From NCBI GenBank assembly GCA_030429565.1, contig JAUIFE010000006.1, forward strand, positions 330,741-394,740: DNA of 64,000 bases, written 5' to 3'. Positions within the stretch are counted from its first letter, which is position 1, and the number at the start of each line of letters is the position of its first letter. Of the stretch, positions 27,080 to 35,566 are shown piece by piece. The notes beneath the pieces are model-generated. The model did not search any database. It was not told the DNA's origin and worked only from the letters and a program-made list of their open reading frames with translations. Made by a program: the position numbers and the translations under genes. Origin of the DNA: Holophagae bacterium. Lineage in GTDB: Bacteria; Acidobacteriota; Holophagae; Acanthopleuribacterales; Acanthopleuribacteraceae.

Positions 27080-27300
27080 GATTCATCTCCCGAATGGTCG
27101 TCGTAGGGCCAGGCGAAACGGACCATGAGATAAAAAAAGGCGATGAGACCGAGGCTAAAGAGAATGTGGTAGGTGAGGCCGATCGGGAGGCCGAGCAGGC
27201 GGGCGGTGTTGTGCTGGTTCCACACATCGATGCGCAGCACGAACAAAACGCCGAGTGCGAGAAGGAACCAAACGCCGCGGCGGCGAGTTGGTTGGGTCAT
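27076..27300 (-). CDS. DUF3311 small membrane protein, symporter partner
   Basis: 74 residues with two hydrophobic helices, about 10-27 and 40-62, and a WNQHNTARLLGLPIGLTYH linker characteristic of DUF3311. DUF3311 proteins are nearly always encoded just before an SSS symporter and are thought to assist it, though their function is not shown. Its stop overlaps the symporter start by 4 bp. Confidence 0.88.
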   Translation of the reverse strand: MTQPTRRRGVWFLLALGVLFVLRIDVWNQHNTARLLGLPIGLTYHILFSLGLIAFFYLMVRFAWPYDDHSGDES

Positions 27301-27580
27301 GGGATGTCCTTTGGCGCGAGCGACGCGACGGCGTCGGTTTTAGAATAAAGCCTTGTGGCCTTCTACGTAGGTGACGCCGTTTGGTTTGGCGCGGTGCCGA
27401 TTGGGTTGCGCCGTAGCTTAACCCGCCGTGCGGCAAAGTAAAAGGGCGGCATGCCGGCAAGGGCGGCCCGCTGTGGTCGTCGGCCTGGGTAAGAAGCGCG
27501 CGCCCGCCAACGCGATACTCGCGCTCTTTCGTCGGATCAGGTATGATATTGGGCTTATTATTGGATGAAAAGAGGTTCGC

Positions 27581-28207
27581 TTGGCCACAAAACATGAAGA
27601 ATTGATCGCCAGAGAAGGTTGGGTTTTTTTGTTCCCAACGATTTTGCTTGCCCTGGTGCTGTTTGTCTTCGGATTTACCATTTTAGGGAGTATTGCCGCG
27701 GTGTTGGCCGTTTACATCGCTTATTTCTTTCGCAACCCCTATCGTCAAATCCCCGACGATCCCAAAGGCATTGTTTCACCGGCCGATGGTAAGATCGTAG
27801 CGATCCGTCATCTCGACGACGGACGCGTCATGATTTCTGTGTTTCTCAATATCTTTAATGTCCACGTTAACCGTAGCCCGATCGCGGGCGAGGTCGAGAC
27901 GGTGCTGCACACGCCGGGCAAGTTCCTGGCGGCGTACAAGGAAGAAGCATCGACCCTCAACGAACAAAACAAAGTGGTTGTTCGCGACGGCGATTTTGTC
28001 ATGGAAGTGATCCAAATCGCGGGTCTGGTGGCGCGCCGCATTATTTGTTGGACCAAGCAGCAAGATACCCTGGCGCGGGGTGAGCGTTTTGGGTTAATTC
28101 GATTCGGATCGCGTGTCGATCTTTATTTCCCCGACGAATGCGACATTTTAGTAAGCGTTGGTCAGATCATTAAAGGTGGGTCCGACCTCATTGCCCGGCG
28201 ACGTTAA
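27581..28207 (+). CDS. psd: Phosphatidylserine decarboxylase (short, archaeal/bacterial type)
   Basis: 208 residues. Converts phosphatidylserine to phosphatidylethanolamine at the inner membrane. One to two N-terminal membrane helices (about 14-45) precede the catalytic domain with VSPADGKIVAI, FLNIFNVHVNRSPIAGEVE and the C-terminal RFGSRVDLYFP, whose Gly-Ser pair is the self-cleavage site that generates the pyruvoyl group. This is the short form in which the pro-enzyme cuts at GS. TTG start, 5 nt after AGAGG; no in-frame ATG gives a full protein. lipA follows, and the pss gene is not adjacent. Confidence 0.88.
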   Translation: MATKHEELIAREGWVFLFPTILLALVLFVFGFTILGSIAAVLAVYIAYFFRNPYRQIPDDPKGIVSPADGKIVAIRHLDDGRVMISVFLNIFNVHVNRSPIAGEVETVLHTPGKFLAAYKEEASTLNEQNKVVVRDGDFVMEVIQIAGLVARRIICWTKQQDTLARGERFGLIRFGSRVDLYFPDECDILVSVGQIIKGGSDLIARRR

Positions 28208-28241
28208 GCGTGGACCGGGAACGGGCGCAAAGGGAAGGTTC

Positions 28242-29219
28242 ATGAAAGCAAAAGCGAAACCGGCACGCAAGCCGGAATGGTTGCGGATGAAGTTGCCGGG
28301 GGGCGACCAAGTCCACGAGATTAAAAGCCGCTTGCGGGAAAAGAAACTGTTTACCGTGTGCGAAGAAGCGCGTTGTCCCAACCTCGGTGAATGCTGGAGT
28401 CAAGGAACGGCGACGCTGATGATTTTGGGTGATACCTGCACGCGTGGCTGCCGTTTTTGCAACGTCAAATCGGGCAACCCACGCGGGTGGCTCGATCCGC
28501 TCGAACCGCAAAAAACAGCCGAAAGCGTGATTGCCATGGACTTGAATTACGTGGTGATCACCTGTGTCGATCGCGATGATTTACCCGATGGCGGCGCCGG
28601 CCAATTTGCCGCCGTCATTCGCGAAATTCAACGGGTCAAGCCGGATTGTTTGGTCGAGGTTTTGGCCTCTGACTACGCCGGCGTGCGGGAAAACATCGCG
28701 ACCGTGGCCAATGCCGGGCCCGATGTGTTCGCTCACAACCTGGAAACCGTGAAACGACTGACACCGACCGTGCGCGATCCACGTGCCGGTTACCAACAAT
28801 CGCTCGAGGTTTTGGCTTACATCAAAGAGCTGGAACCCGAACGCATCACCAAGTCCAGTCTGATGCTGGGCCTGGGTGAAACGCGTGATGAAGTGCTCGA
28901 GACCTTTGCCGATATGCGCCGTCACGGCGTCGATGTCGTGACCCTGGGTCAATATTTGAGACCGTCGCGCAAACATCTGGAAGTGGTGGAGTACTTAGCG
29001 CCCGAACGCTTTGACGCGCTTGCCGAAGACGCGCGGCAAATGGGCTTTTTGTATGTGGCGGCCGGGCCCATGGTCCGCTCGTCTTATAAGGCGGGCGAAT
29101 ATTTCCTCGCCAACCACCTTGCACGCCAAAAGGCTTATCGGGTTCGGGGGCAAGAGAACCCGCCGGCGGCGGCTGAACGGGAGCACGACCAATCGGCTTC
29201 CCGGCCTTTTTCCGTTTAG
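28242..29219 (+). CDS. lipA: Lipoyl synthase
   Basis: 325 residues from the ATG at 28242, after AGGGAAGG. Radical-SAM enzyme with two [4Fe-4S] clusters that inserts two sulfurs into octanoyl-lipoyl domains. Auxiliary cluster motif CEEARCPNLGEC, SAM motif CTRGCRFC, the substrate segments VDRDDLPDGGAGQFA and HNLETVKRLTP, and the C-terminal RSSY with its conserved Ser. The C-terminal 35 residues are an extra charged tail. It lies 61 bp before the E2 gene, whose two lipoyl domains are likely substrates. Confidence 0.95.
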   Translation: MKAKAKPARKPEWLRMKLPGGDQVHEIKSRLREKKLFTVCEEARCPNLGECWSQGTATLMILGDTCTRGCRFCNVKSGNPRGWLDPLEPQKTAESVIAMDLNYVVITCVDRDDLPDGGAGQFAAVIREIQRVKPDCLVEVLASDYAGVRENIATVANAGPDVFAHNLETVKRLTPTVRDPRAGYQQSLEVLAYIKELEPERITKSSLMLGLGETRDEVLETFADMRRHGVDVVTLGQYLRPSRKHLEVVEYLAPERFDALAEDARQMGFLYVAAGPMVRSSYKAGEYFLANHLARQKAYRVRGQENPPAAAEREHDQSASRPFSV

Positions 29220-29280
29220 GGAGAGGCGGTGGTTCCGTCGAACCACACAAACTGTTTTCAATTGATGGAAGGAGACATCC

Positions 29281-30903
29281 ATGGCGCACGAGTTTAAGTT
29301 GCCCGAAATCGGTGAAGGGGTCATCGAGGGCGAGATTGTCGAGTGGCACGTGAAGCCCGGTGACGAAGTTCAGCCGGATACCCAACTGGTTGCGGTTTTG
29401 ACTGACAAAGCAACCGTCGAAATTACGGCGGATTTTCACGGTGTAATTGATGCTGTTCGCGGCGAAGGCGGCGACATTGTCGAGGTCGGCTCAGTGTTGT
29501 TGACCTGGCGTGACGTCGGTGCCGTCGCGGCGCCCGCGGCCGAACCGGCCGCCCCGCAAAACGGTGCCCAGGCCCAGGTCGGCGTCGCCGGCACGGTGAC
29601 CGAATTTCAATTACCTGAAATCGGCGAAGGCGTCATGGAAGGTGAAATCGTCGAGTGGCACGTCAAAGTCGGCGATCAAGTGATGCACGACCAGCCGATT
29701 GTGGCCGTGTTGACCGATAAAGCCAGTGTGGAAATTACCGCGCCGCACGATTGCGAAATCCTGTCGACCGTCGGTGAACCTGGCGACATTATCGAAGTCG
29801 GCCAAGTGATCATGACCTACAGCGCGAAAGAGGGTGTCGTGGTGGCGCAACCCGCCGCCCAAGCCGCCGGTACCGCTGCCGCCGGATCAGGTGCCGCCGC
29901 GCCAAGTGTCGCCGCACCGGCCGCCTTTGTCGCTGAAGTGGATCCCGGTCAGAATCCGTCGATTAGTGCCTTCGGGACGCCTTTGGCCACGCCCGCCGTA
30001 CGGCGTTTGGCGGCCGCCTCCGGCATCGATCTCAGTCGGGTCAAAGGCAGTGGTCCCAACCACCGTATTACCCGTGCCGATGTGGAACGCGTCGTCAGTG
30101 CGGCTAAAAGCGCCGACCAAGCAGCGCCCGCCAAGGCGGCACCCGCCAAAACCGCTCTGGCGGCTCCGGCGCCCACACCCGTGGCGATTCCCGCCGGTGA
30201 CGGCGAGCACCGCGAAAAAATTCGCGGTCTGCGCAAGGCTATCTTCCAACAAATGGCCAAATCCAAGCGCCACATCCCGCACTTCACCTATGTCGACGAA
30301 ATCGAAATGGATCGCTTGATCGATATTCGCAACCAACTCAAACCACTCGCCGCCCAGCAGGACATCAAGCTGACGTTTTTGCCGTTCATCGTGAAAGCGG
30401 TGGTTTTGGCGTTGAAAAAATTCCCCATGATGAATGCTTCTATCGATGAAGAAGCCGGCGAATTGGTTTACAAGCAGTACTACAACCTCGGCATCGCCAC
30501 CGCGACACCTTCCGGTTTAACCGTGCCGGTGCTCAAGGGTTGTGATCAAAAAACCGTGCTGCAGTTGGCCAAAGAGATGGTGGAAATCACCGACCGCGCC
30601 CGCAAACAGCGCTCCACCATGGAAGACATCAGCGGCGGGACCTTTACCATCACGTCTTTGGGCCGCCTCGGTGGTTTGCTGGCGACACCCATTATTAACC
30701 ACCCCGAAGTCGGCATTCTCGGCATCCACAACATGCAAGAACGCGCGGTGGTGCGCGACGGCCAGATCGTGGTGCGCAACATGATGAACATTTCGTTGTC
30801 CTTCGATCACCGCGTGATTGACGGCGACGTCGGCGCGACCTTCGCCCAAGAAGTAAAGCAATACTTGGAATGTCCGAGTAAATTAATGTTGGCGATGGTT
30901 TAG
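29281..30903 (+). CDS. 2-oxo acid dehydrogenase E2 component with two lipoyl domains
   Basis: 540 residues. Order: lipoyl domain 1 (1-80, lipoyl-lysine K43 in LTDKATVEI), Ala/Pro linker, lipoyl domain 2 (105-180, K147 in LTDKASVEI), linker, peripheral subunit-binding domain (about 235-275, ATPAVRRLAAASGIDLSRVK), a further Ala/Pro linker, then the catalytic acyltransferase domain (about 305-540) ending in SFDHRVIDGDVGATF with catalytic H510 and D514. Whether the substrate is pyruvate, branched-chain oxoacid or 2-oxoglutarate cannot be decided, because E1 and E3 genes are not in the window. ATG after GGAGACATCC. lipA is upstream. Confidence 0.93.
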   Translation: MAHEFKLPEIGEGVIEGEIVEWHVKPGDEVQPDTQLVAVLTDKATVEITADFHGVIDAVRGEGGDIVEVGSVLLTWRDVGAVAAPAAEPAAPQNGAQAQVGVAGTVTEFQLPEIGEGVMEGEIVEWHVKVGDQVMHDQPIVAVLTDKASVEITAPHDCEILSTVGEPGDIIEVGQVIMTYSAKEGVVVAQPAAQAAGTAAAGSGAAAPSVAAPAAFVAEVDPGQNPSISAFGTPLATPAVRRLAAASGIDLSRVKGSGPNHRITRADVERVVSAAKSADQAAPAKAAPAKTALAAPAPTPVAIPAGDGEHREKIRGLRKAIFQQMAKSKRHIPHFTYVDEIEMDRLIDIRNQLKPLAAQQDIKLTFLPFIVKAVVLALKKFPMMNASIDEEAGELVYKQYYNLGIATATPSGLTVPVLKGCDQKTVLQLAKEMVEITDRARKQRSTMEDISGGTFTITSLGRLGGLLATPIINHPEVGILGIHNMQERAVVRDGQIVVRNMMNISLSFDHRVIDGDVGATFAQEVKQYLECPSKLMLAMV

Positions 30904-31084
30904 TTCCGAAGAGTCTTATATCGGGGAATCAACCAAGGTTGTGTCGAAAAAAAATCAATCAATGTTGGTTCCCCGCCAACGGCTTATGTTAAAGTTAAGC
31001 ACTCCCACGATTGATTTGTTCCGAACCGAAAGGCCGTTCATCCCTTGAACTGCCCAAAACCCCTGTCGAAGGAAGTTGGCGCCT

Positions 31085-31546
31085 ATGAAAGTCGAATATA
31101 TCAACCCCTTCATCGAATCGACGCTGAAGTCTTTGGAGATGATGGCTCAAATTACGGCCACGCGCGATAACCTCTCGCTCAAGCCGGATTTGATCACCAC
31201 CTACGATATCTCCAGTATCGTTTCCTTGACCGGCGAAGTAGAGGGTTCGATTATTGTTTCTATGCCTAAGGAATTGGCCTGTAAAGTGGCCAGTAACCTA
31301 CTCATGGAAGAATGTACCGAGGTCGATCAAAACGTCCAGGACGCAATCGGGGAAATGGGCAACATCATTGTCGGCGACGCGCGACGCGCGCTCGTTGCCA
31401 TGGGCAAAAATGTCACCATTTCACTGCCCAACATTGTGTTGGGGAAAGGCCACGCCATTGCGCGTAAGGGCATCCCTTGTATCGCCATTCCCTTTAACAC
31501 CGACTTCGGTCCCTTCGAAGTTAACGTCGGCCTTAAAGAAAATTAA
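31085..31546 (+). CDS. CheX-like chemotaxis protein
   Basis: 153 residues from the ATG at 31085, preceded by GAAGGAAG; a TTG three codons upstream is a weaker start. The fold of CheX/CheC is visible: a first strand and helix VEYINPFIESTLKSLEMMA, then SIVSLTGEVEGSIIVSMP and the E-x2-N catalytic pair in AIGEMGNIIVGDARRAL. In CheX these residues dephosphorylate CheY-P. No che genes are adjacent; the flagellin cluster is more than 20 kb away, so it may act on a receiver protein elsewhere in the genome. Two hairpins follow it. Confidence 0.78.
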   Translation: MKVEYINPFIESTLKSLEMMAQITATRDNLSLKPDLITTYDISSIVSLTGEVEGSIIVSMPKELACKVASNLLMEECTEVDQNVQDAIGEMGNIIVGDARRALVAMGKNVTISLPNIVLGKGHAIARKGIPCIAIPFNTDFGPFEVNVGLKEN

Positions 31547-31575
31547 TCCGCGCCTTTTTCGCGCCTTGCCTAAAC

Positions 31576-31591
31576 GGAACCCCATGGTTCC
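31576..31591 (+). repeat. Short hairpin downstream of the CheX-like gene
   Basis: A 6-bp palindromic stem (GGAACC / GGTTCC, 4-nt loop) just upstream of the stronger intrinsic terminator; may stabilise the mRNA end. Confidence 0.4.
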
Positions 31592-31598
31592 GTCGATG

Positions 31599-31621
31599 AC
31601 CCGGGTCCTCCCGGGTTTTTT
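31599..31621 (+). terminator. Intrinsic terminator of the CheX-like gene
   Basis: A 7-bp GC stem (ACCCGGG / CCCGGGT, loop TCCT) followed by a run of T. It lies just before the convergent rlmN stop. Confidence 0.85.
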
Positions 31622-31626
31622 GCTTT

Positions 31627-32745
31627 TTAGACCGAACGCGGCGGGGGTGTCGGACTTTCTCCACGCGTGCTCAGTTGCCCGCAGGCGCCCGCCACATCGC
31701 GACCACGACTGCGTCGGATGGTGACAAAAACGCGTTCGTCCATCAGGTATTGGTAAAACCAATTGAGCCGTTCTTCTTGCGGCTCGTGCATGCCGGGGCT
31801 GAGCTCGTGTTCGTTCATGGGGATGAGATTGACCATCGATGGGAAGCGGCGGCTCATGGCGCACAGTGCTTGGGCGTCCTGTTCGCGATCATTGACGCCC
31901 GCGATGACCACGTAGCTGAGCATAATGCGTTCGCGTCGACGCAATGGGTATTGTTCAAGGCAGGTAAGCAGGTGTTCCAGGTTGTAGGCGCGGTTGACCG
32001 GCATGATGCGCGAGCGGTCGGCATCTTGGGTGGCGGCAATGCTCACCATGAGCTGCGGTCGCTTGGGAAAACGCGCCATGGCTTCGATTTTGGGGACCAG
32101 GCCGCTGGTGGACACGGCGATATCGCGTTCGGAAAGGACCAAGCCGTGGCGGTCAGTGAGAATATCAACCGTTTTCATGAGGTTGTTGAGGTTGTGCAAG
32201 GGTTCACCCATGCCCATGAACACGACGTTAAAACGCGATTTGTTGCCAGGTGGGTCGGGGTGCAGGCGTCGCATGGTTAACACTTGGCCGACAATCTCGC
32301 CGGCGGAAAGGTGTTTGCGGAAGCCCATGGCGCCGGTCGCACAAAAGGTGCAGCCCATAGCACAACCCACTTGGGAGCTGATGCAAAAGGTGTTGCGGTT
32401 GGCGAACGGCATGAAAATGCTTTCGATTTTGGCGCCGCCGGCGAGGTGATAAAGGTATTTGACTGAGCCGTCGTTGCTGGGGAAGGTGTCGATGCGTGTG
32501 AACGGGCTGCGTTTGGGCGCGTCGGGTGCCTGTAGGCGCGCGAGCAAGGGGTGTGGCAACTGTAAATCGTCGAACAAGGCCGGGTCGCCGTGGTCGCGGC
32601 GTTGCAAAGCGGCGAAAACCCGGTCGGCGTGCAGCGTTTTGAAACCCCAAGATTGGATCAGGGTTTTCAGCTCGCTATGACTGTAATCGAGTAGGCAGTC
32701 GTGAACCACCGTTTCGCCGATCTGTTCCCAAGCGAAGTCTGCCAT
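31627..32745 (-). CDS. rlmN: 23S rRNA (adenine-2503-C2)/tRNA methyltransferase RlmN
   Basis: 372 residues. Radical-SAM methyltransferase that methylates A2503 of 23S rRNA and A37 of some tRNAs. Motifs: radical-SAM CAMGCTFC after SSQVGC, the GMGEPLHN loop, STSGLVPKI, RRSRGRDVAGACGQL with the conserved C-terminal cysteine used as the methyl-carrying nucleophile, plus an upstream N-terminal accessory domain. The tail (last 17 residues) is Pro/Ser-rich. Downstream gene of the operon starting at DUF2203; gap to tatD is 13 bp. Confidence 0.96.
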   Translation of the reverse strand: MADFAWEQIGETVVHDCLLDYSHSELKTLIQSWGFKTLHADRVFAALQRRDHGDPALFDDLQLPHPLLARLQAPDAPKRSPFTRIDTFPSNDGSVKYLYHLAGGAKIESIFMPFANRNTFCISSQVGCAMGCTFCATGAMGFRKHLSAGEIVGQVLTMRRLHPDPPGNKSRFNVVFMGMGEPLHNLNNLMKTVDILTDRHGLVLSERDIAVSTSGLVPKIEAMARFPKRPQLMVSIAATQDADRSRIMPVNRAYNLEHLLTCLEQYPLRRRERIMLSYVVIAGVNDREQDAQALCAMSRRFPSMVNLIPMNEHELSPGMHEPQEERLNWFYQYLMDERVFVTIRRSRGRDVAGACGQLSTRGESPTPPPRSV

Positions 32746-32758
32746 GGTCGGCGCTCGA

Positions 32759-33556
32759 TTAGGTCGCGACGGCGGCGAGGGTTTCCCACGTCAGGCCCGC
32801 TTTGTCGTAGACGCGGTAAAAGTTTTGGTTGGTTTGCTCGTGAACCTGATCGACGGTAACGCCTTTGATTTCGGCGACGGCGGCGGCGACTTCGGCCACG
32901 TATGCGGGTTCGTTGCGTTTGCCGCGATAGGGAATCGGCGCCAGGTAAGGGCTGTCGGTTTCAATAAGTAGGCGCTCGAGCGGAACCATGGCGACCACCT
33001 CGCGCAGTGACGCCGCTGATTTGAAGGTAATGATACCGGTGAAACCGATGTCGTAACCTAGATCCAATAAAGCTTTGGCCATATCGAGGCTGCCGGTGAA
33101 GCAGTGGACGTGGCCGCCGCGCGGGTTGGGGTTGCGGCGCATGATTTCGAGCGTTTCCGGTTCGGCGTCGCGCGTGTGGATCACCACCGGCATGGCGTTG
33201 TTGATCGCGCGCGCCAGTTGGCGCTCAAAGGCATCCTGCTGGATCGCGCGCGGGCTGTTGTCGTAATAAAAATCGAGACCGATTTCACCCCAAGCCACCA
33301 CCTTTTCGTGCGTCAGCAGGGCTTCGATTTGGTCGAGTACCTGATCATTGACGGTGTCGGCATCGTGCGGGTGCACCCCGAGTGACGCGTAAATACCGGG
33401 CACGCGCTCGGCAAGTTCAATCACTTGACGGCACTCGGGCAGGTTGCAGGCAACTTGCAGCAGTTGATGGATGCCGCGTTCGATCGCGCGTTGAATGACC
33501 GCTTCGCGATCATTGTCAAAGCGGCTGCCGTAGATGTGGCTGTGTGAATCGATCAT
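32759..33556 (-). CDS. tatD: TatD family metal-dependent deoxyribonuclease
   Basis: 265 residues from the ATG at 33556, which gives the family's standard N-terminus MIDSHSHIYG with the first metal ligands. Further signatures: GVHPHDA, AWGEIGLDFYY, VIHTRDAE, HCFTGSLDMAKALLDLG and ETDSPYLAPIPYRGKRNEP. TatD enzymes are TIM-barrel metal-dependent nucleases linked to DNA repair and degradation and, in some bacteria, to Tat-substrate quality control. Between a thioredoxin-like gene and rlmN, 13 bp on each side, so one operon. A longer frame upstream overlaps the thioredoxin-like gene and is not used. Confidence 0.93.
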   Translation of the reverse strand: MIDSHSHIYGSRFDNDREAVIQRAIERGIHQLLQVACNLPECRQVIELAERVPGIYASLGVHPHDADTVNDQVLDQIEALLTHEKVVAWGEIGLDFYYDNSPRAIQQDAFERQLARAINNAMPVVIHTRDAEPETLEIMRRNPNPRGGHVHCFTGSLDMAKALLDLGYDIGFTGIITFKSAASLREVVAMVPLERLLIETDSPYLAPIPYRGKRNEPAYVAEVAAAVAEIKGVTVDQVHEQTNQNFYRVYDKAGLTWETLAAVAT

Positions 33557-33569
33557 ATTGGTGCGTTCC

Positions 33570-34127
33570 TTAAGGCAGCAGCTTCGCCAATTCTTCTTCG
33601 AGAACGGCGACGCCCTCTTGATCTTTACCGTTGGTTTTAAAAATAATCCGGCCTTTACTGTCGACCAAGACATAGGTCGGGAAGCCGTTGATCTTTAACT
33701 TGTCGACGGCATCGCCCATGCTGTCCAGGTACAGCACGTCGGGTTTGGTTTGTGATTTGAAAAAATCTTTGACCAGCAAGCGTTGACGTACAGCACTGAC
33801 GCCGTTTTCGAAGTTAACCGAGACAAAATGCAGGCCTTTGGGTTCATATGAGGCGCGCAGACCGGACAGGTAGGACCAGAGTTCGGGTTCGCCGCCGCAG
33901 CAGGTCGACCAGACTTGAATCAGGGCGGGGCCTTGTACGTCTAGGGTCATTTTTTTTCTTTCTATATCGGTGACGTTGACGCCGCTGGGAAAGGGATCAG
34001 AAACATAAGAAAAACCCGAACCTTGTTTGTTGCCGCTGGATACGGAGTAGGATTGGGCAGAGAGGTGGAGACCGGCGAGGGCGACCAAGAATAAGGCGGA
34101 CCGTTTAAAAAAAGAAAATGATGTCAT
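33570..34127 (-). CDS. Exported thioredoxin-like protein lacking the resolving cysteine
   Basis: 185 residues. Signal peptide 1-24. The rest follows the TlpA/ResA fold: QVWSTCCGGEP (73-81), then VSVNFENGVSAVRQRL, INGFPTYVLVDSKGRII and the cis-proline element. In the usual W-C-x-x-C site the first cysteine aligns with C77, while the second is replaced by E80 (CGGE instead of CxxC); C76 is an extra adjacent cysteine. So it can hardly cycle as a classical CxxC oxidoreductase; a monothiol or binding role is possible (inference). Starts in an ATGA overlap with the DUF2203 stop. Confidence 0.8.
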   Translation of the reverse strand: MTSFSFFKRSALFLVALAGLHLSAQSYSVSSGNKQGSGFSYVSDPFPSGVNVTDIERKKMTLDVQGPALIQVWSTCCGGEPELWSYLSGLRASYEPKGLHFVSVNFENGVSAVRQRLLVKDFFKSQTKPDVLYLDSMGDAVDKLKINGFPTYVLVDSKGRIIFKTNGKDQEGVAVLEEELAKLLP

Positions 34128-34468
34128 GACGATTCCTCAATGTGGTGTCTCCCGGCATAACCGAGATGGTACTCGTGGCGGAAGTAGATGTCTTCTTCGG
34201 GATACTCCCAGCAAAAATAATCGCTGCCGCTGTCGAAATCGACGGTAAAGGGTTGCTTGGGGATGGCCCCGAGCTTGATTACCGTCTCAAGCCAGTAATG
34301 TATAATGGCCTGCACGCGCTGTTTGGCCTGCTCGTGATCCGGCTCTTTTTGCTGGATTTCGAGGATTTGTCGCTCGGCATCGGCGCTGATTTCCATCAGC
34401 CAGGGGATCAGTGAGCGGACTTCTTCGAGGCGAAACACCTTGTCTTGCGGTTTGAGCGGTTTTGACAT
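34124..34468 (-). CDS. DUF2203 family protein
   Basis: 114 residues from the ATG at 34468, with GGAG at 9 nt; the frame also allows a GTG five codons earlier. The sequence has the DUF2203 pattern: a helical N-terminal half (FRLEEVRSLIPWLMEI), a stretch PKQPFTVDFDSGSDYFCWEY, then IYFRHEYHLGYAGR. The function of DUF2203 is not known. It is the first gene of a four-gene operon (with thioredoxin-like, tatD, rlmN) and starts about 36 nt after a good promoter. Confidence 0.78.
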   Translation of the reverse strand: MSKPLKPQDKVFRLEEVRSLIPWLMEISADAERQILEIQQKEPDHEQAKQRVQAIIHYWLETVIKLGAIPKQPFTVDFDSGSDYFCWEYPEEDIYFRHEYHLGYAGRHHIEESS

Positions 34469-34510
34469 TGTTTGTTGCTCCACGCGTGGTCTGTGCCCAG
34501 AGGCATCCCG

Positions 34511-34539
34511 ATCATACTTGGATCGGTGGAAAAGATCAA
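34511..34539 (-). promoter_or_regulatory. Promoter of the DUF2203 - rlmN operon
   Basis: On the minus strand TTGATC and TATGAT are 17 bp apart. The predicted transcript starts near 34504 with a leader of about 36 nt to the DUF2203 ATG. Confidence 0.62.
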
Positions 34540-34604
34540 AACGGATCGACGCTGTCGGGGTTTAGAACACGAAAAAGCGACGGTGACCAGGGAGGTCTCC
34601 CGAG

Positions 34605-34853
34605 ATGACGGACTCTATGCAAAATTTGCACCTAACGATTTGTCGCGGTCCGACCTGCGGCATAATGGGCAGTGACGCCCTGGTGACTTGGTGTGTCGAT
34701 CTGCAAAGTGCCGGGCTTGCCGTGAGCCACGAAATCAGCGGCTGCACCGGTAATTGTTGTGAGGCGCCGGTGATAGAACTGGACGGCGTCTATGAAACCG
34801 AGGTAACCCCGGAGCGCTTGACCGAAATCCTCATTGAGCGCGGTTTGCAGTAA
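34605..34853 (+). CDS. Thioredoxin-like [2Fe-2S] ferredoxin
   Basis: 82 residues. Resembles the C-terminal half of NuoE and the free-standing thioredoxin-like [2Fe-2S] ferredoxins: the CRGPTC (C-x4-C) pair at 13-18, the GCTGNCCEAPVIELDG loop with a C-x3-C pair near 47-51 (an adjacent cysteine follows), and a VTPERLTEILIER helix. It probably carries electrons in the cytosol; partner unknown. A good GGGAGGT site precedes the ATG. Divergent from the DUF2203 operon. Confidence 0.85.
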   Translation: MTDSMQNLHLTICRGPTCGIMGSDALVTWCVDLQSAGLAVSHEISGCTGNCCEAPVIELDGVYETEVTPERLTEILIERGLQ

Positions 34854-34934
34854 TCGGTTCGTCGCCGTGCGGTTAAAACGACAGCATAAGAGGTCAAATT
34901 GGCCGGCCGGTGTGTCATGGATCCTAAAACGCGT

Positions 34935-34974
34935 TTCGCCCGCAACGCGACCGAGTGGGTCACGTGCGGGCGAA
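34935..34974. terminator. Strong stem-loop between convergent ferredoxin and DUF4920 genes
   Basis: Perfect 9-bp arms TTCGCCCGC / GCGGGCGAA enclosing a 22-nt region that can form a second short stem (GACC/GGTC). There is no clear U-run; it is probably a bidirectional terminator or an mRNA-stabilising structure. Confidence 0.55.
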
Positions 34975-34996
34975 TGATTTGGTTCGGCGCGGTGCG

Positions 34997-35437
34997 TTAG
35001 GGTTTGGTTTGCGCGCCAATGCCACCGATTTGGTAAATGGTGGTGCCGGATTTGACCGAGGCGGGATCAAAGGTCTCGTTTTTTTCTTCGGCAAGGTGGG
35101 CGTAGTATTTCACCGCTTGCTCTTTGGACAATTCAAATTTGTAAACCGTGCCCTCGGCGACGATGGTTTGGCCGACCAGGTTTTTCTCGAAGACAATTTC
35201 ACCGTCTTTGACCTGAACGCGAACCTGATTGTTGCCGTCGCTGATATCCATCCAGCAGCCTTTCATGGGGCAGACTTCTTTGACTTTGCCTTCGACGCGT
35301 ACGACTTTGTCGAGGAAGGCGGCCGGGTTTTGCCGGAAGGCTTCGATGGTAATCATCGGCGTTTCGGCTTTTGGGGCCGTTCCGTAGGTTTTGGGGGTGG
35401 TGATCAGCAGGCTTAACGCCAGCGTTAAAACGATCAT
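34997..35437 (-). CDS. Exported DUF4920 protein
   Basis: 146 residues from the ATG at 35437 with GAGGAG 5 nt upstream. A hydrophobic signal peptide (1-18) precedes a conserved OB-fold-like domain: DKVVRVEGKVKEVCPMKGCW with the C-x4-C pair, then VRVQVKDGEIVFEKNLVGQ and VVAEG-type strands. DUF4920 proteins are small periplasmic proteins of unknown function with this cysteine pair. The gene follows the OmpR-type regulator on the same strand after 129 bp and may be in its regulon (inference). Confidence 0.78.
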   Translation of the reverse strand: MIVLTLALSLLITTPKTYGTAPKAETPMITIEAFRQNPAAFLDKVVRVEGKVKEVCPMKGCWMDISDGNNQVRVQVKDGEIVFEKNLVGQTIVAEGTVYKFELSKEQAVKYYAHLAEEKNETFDPASVKSGTTIYQIGGIGAQTKP

Positions 35438-35566
35438 GTTAACTCCTCGCTTTAGGGTGGGCCGAAGTGAACCGGCCGAAACGACACCTGTCGCCGGCGT
35501 CGGTGGTTGCAAAAGGTATAAATCGATGGGCAACCACTAGACCGCCGAAAATATGGACGGTCGGCT

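Noticed and set aside
30924..30975. Imperfect repeat around GGGGAA...TTCCCC after the E2 gene
   Set aside because: Arms do not pair contiguously and there is no U-run; not convincing as terminator or riboswitch.
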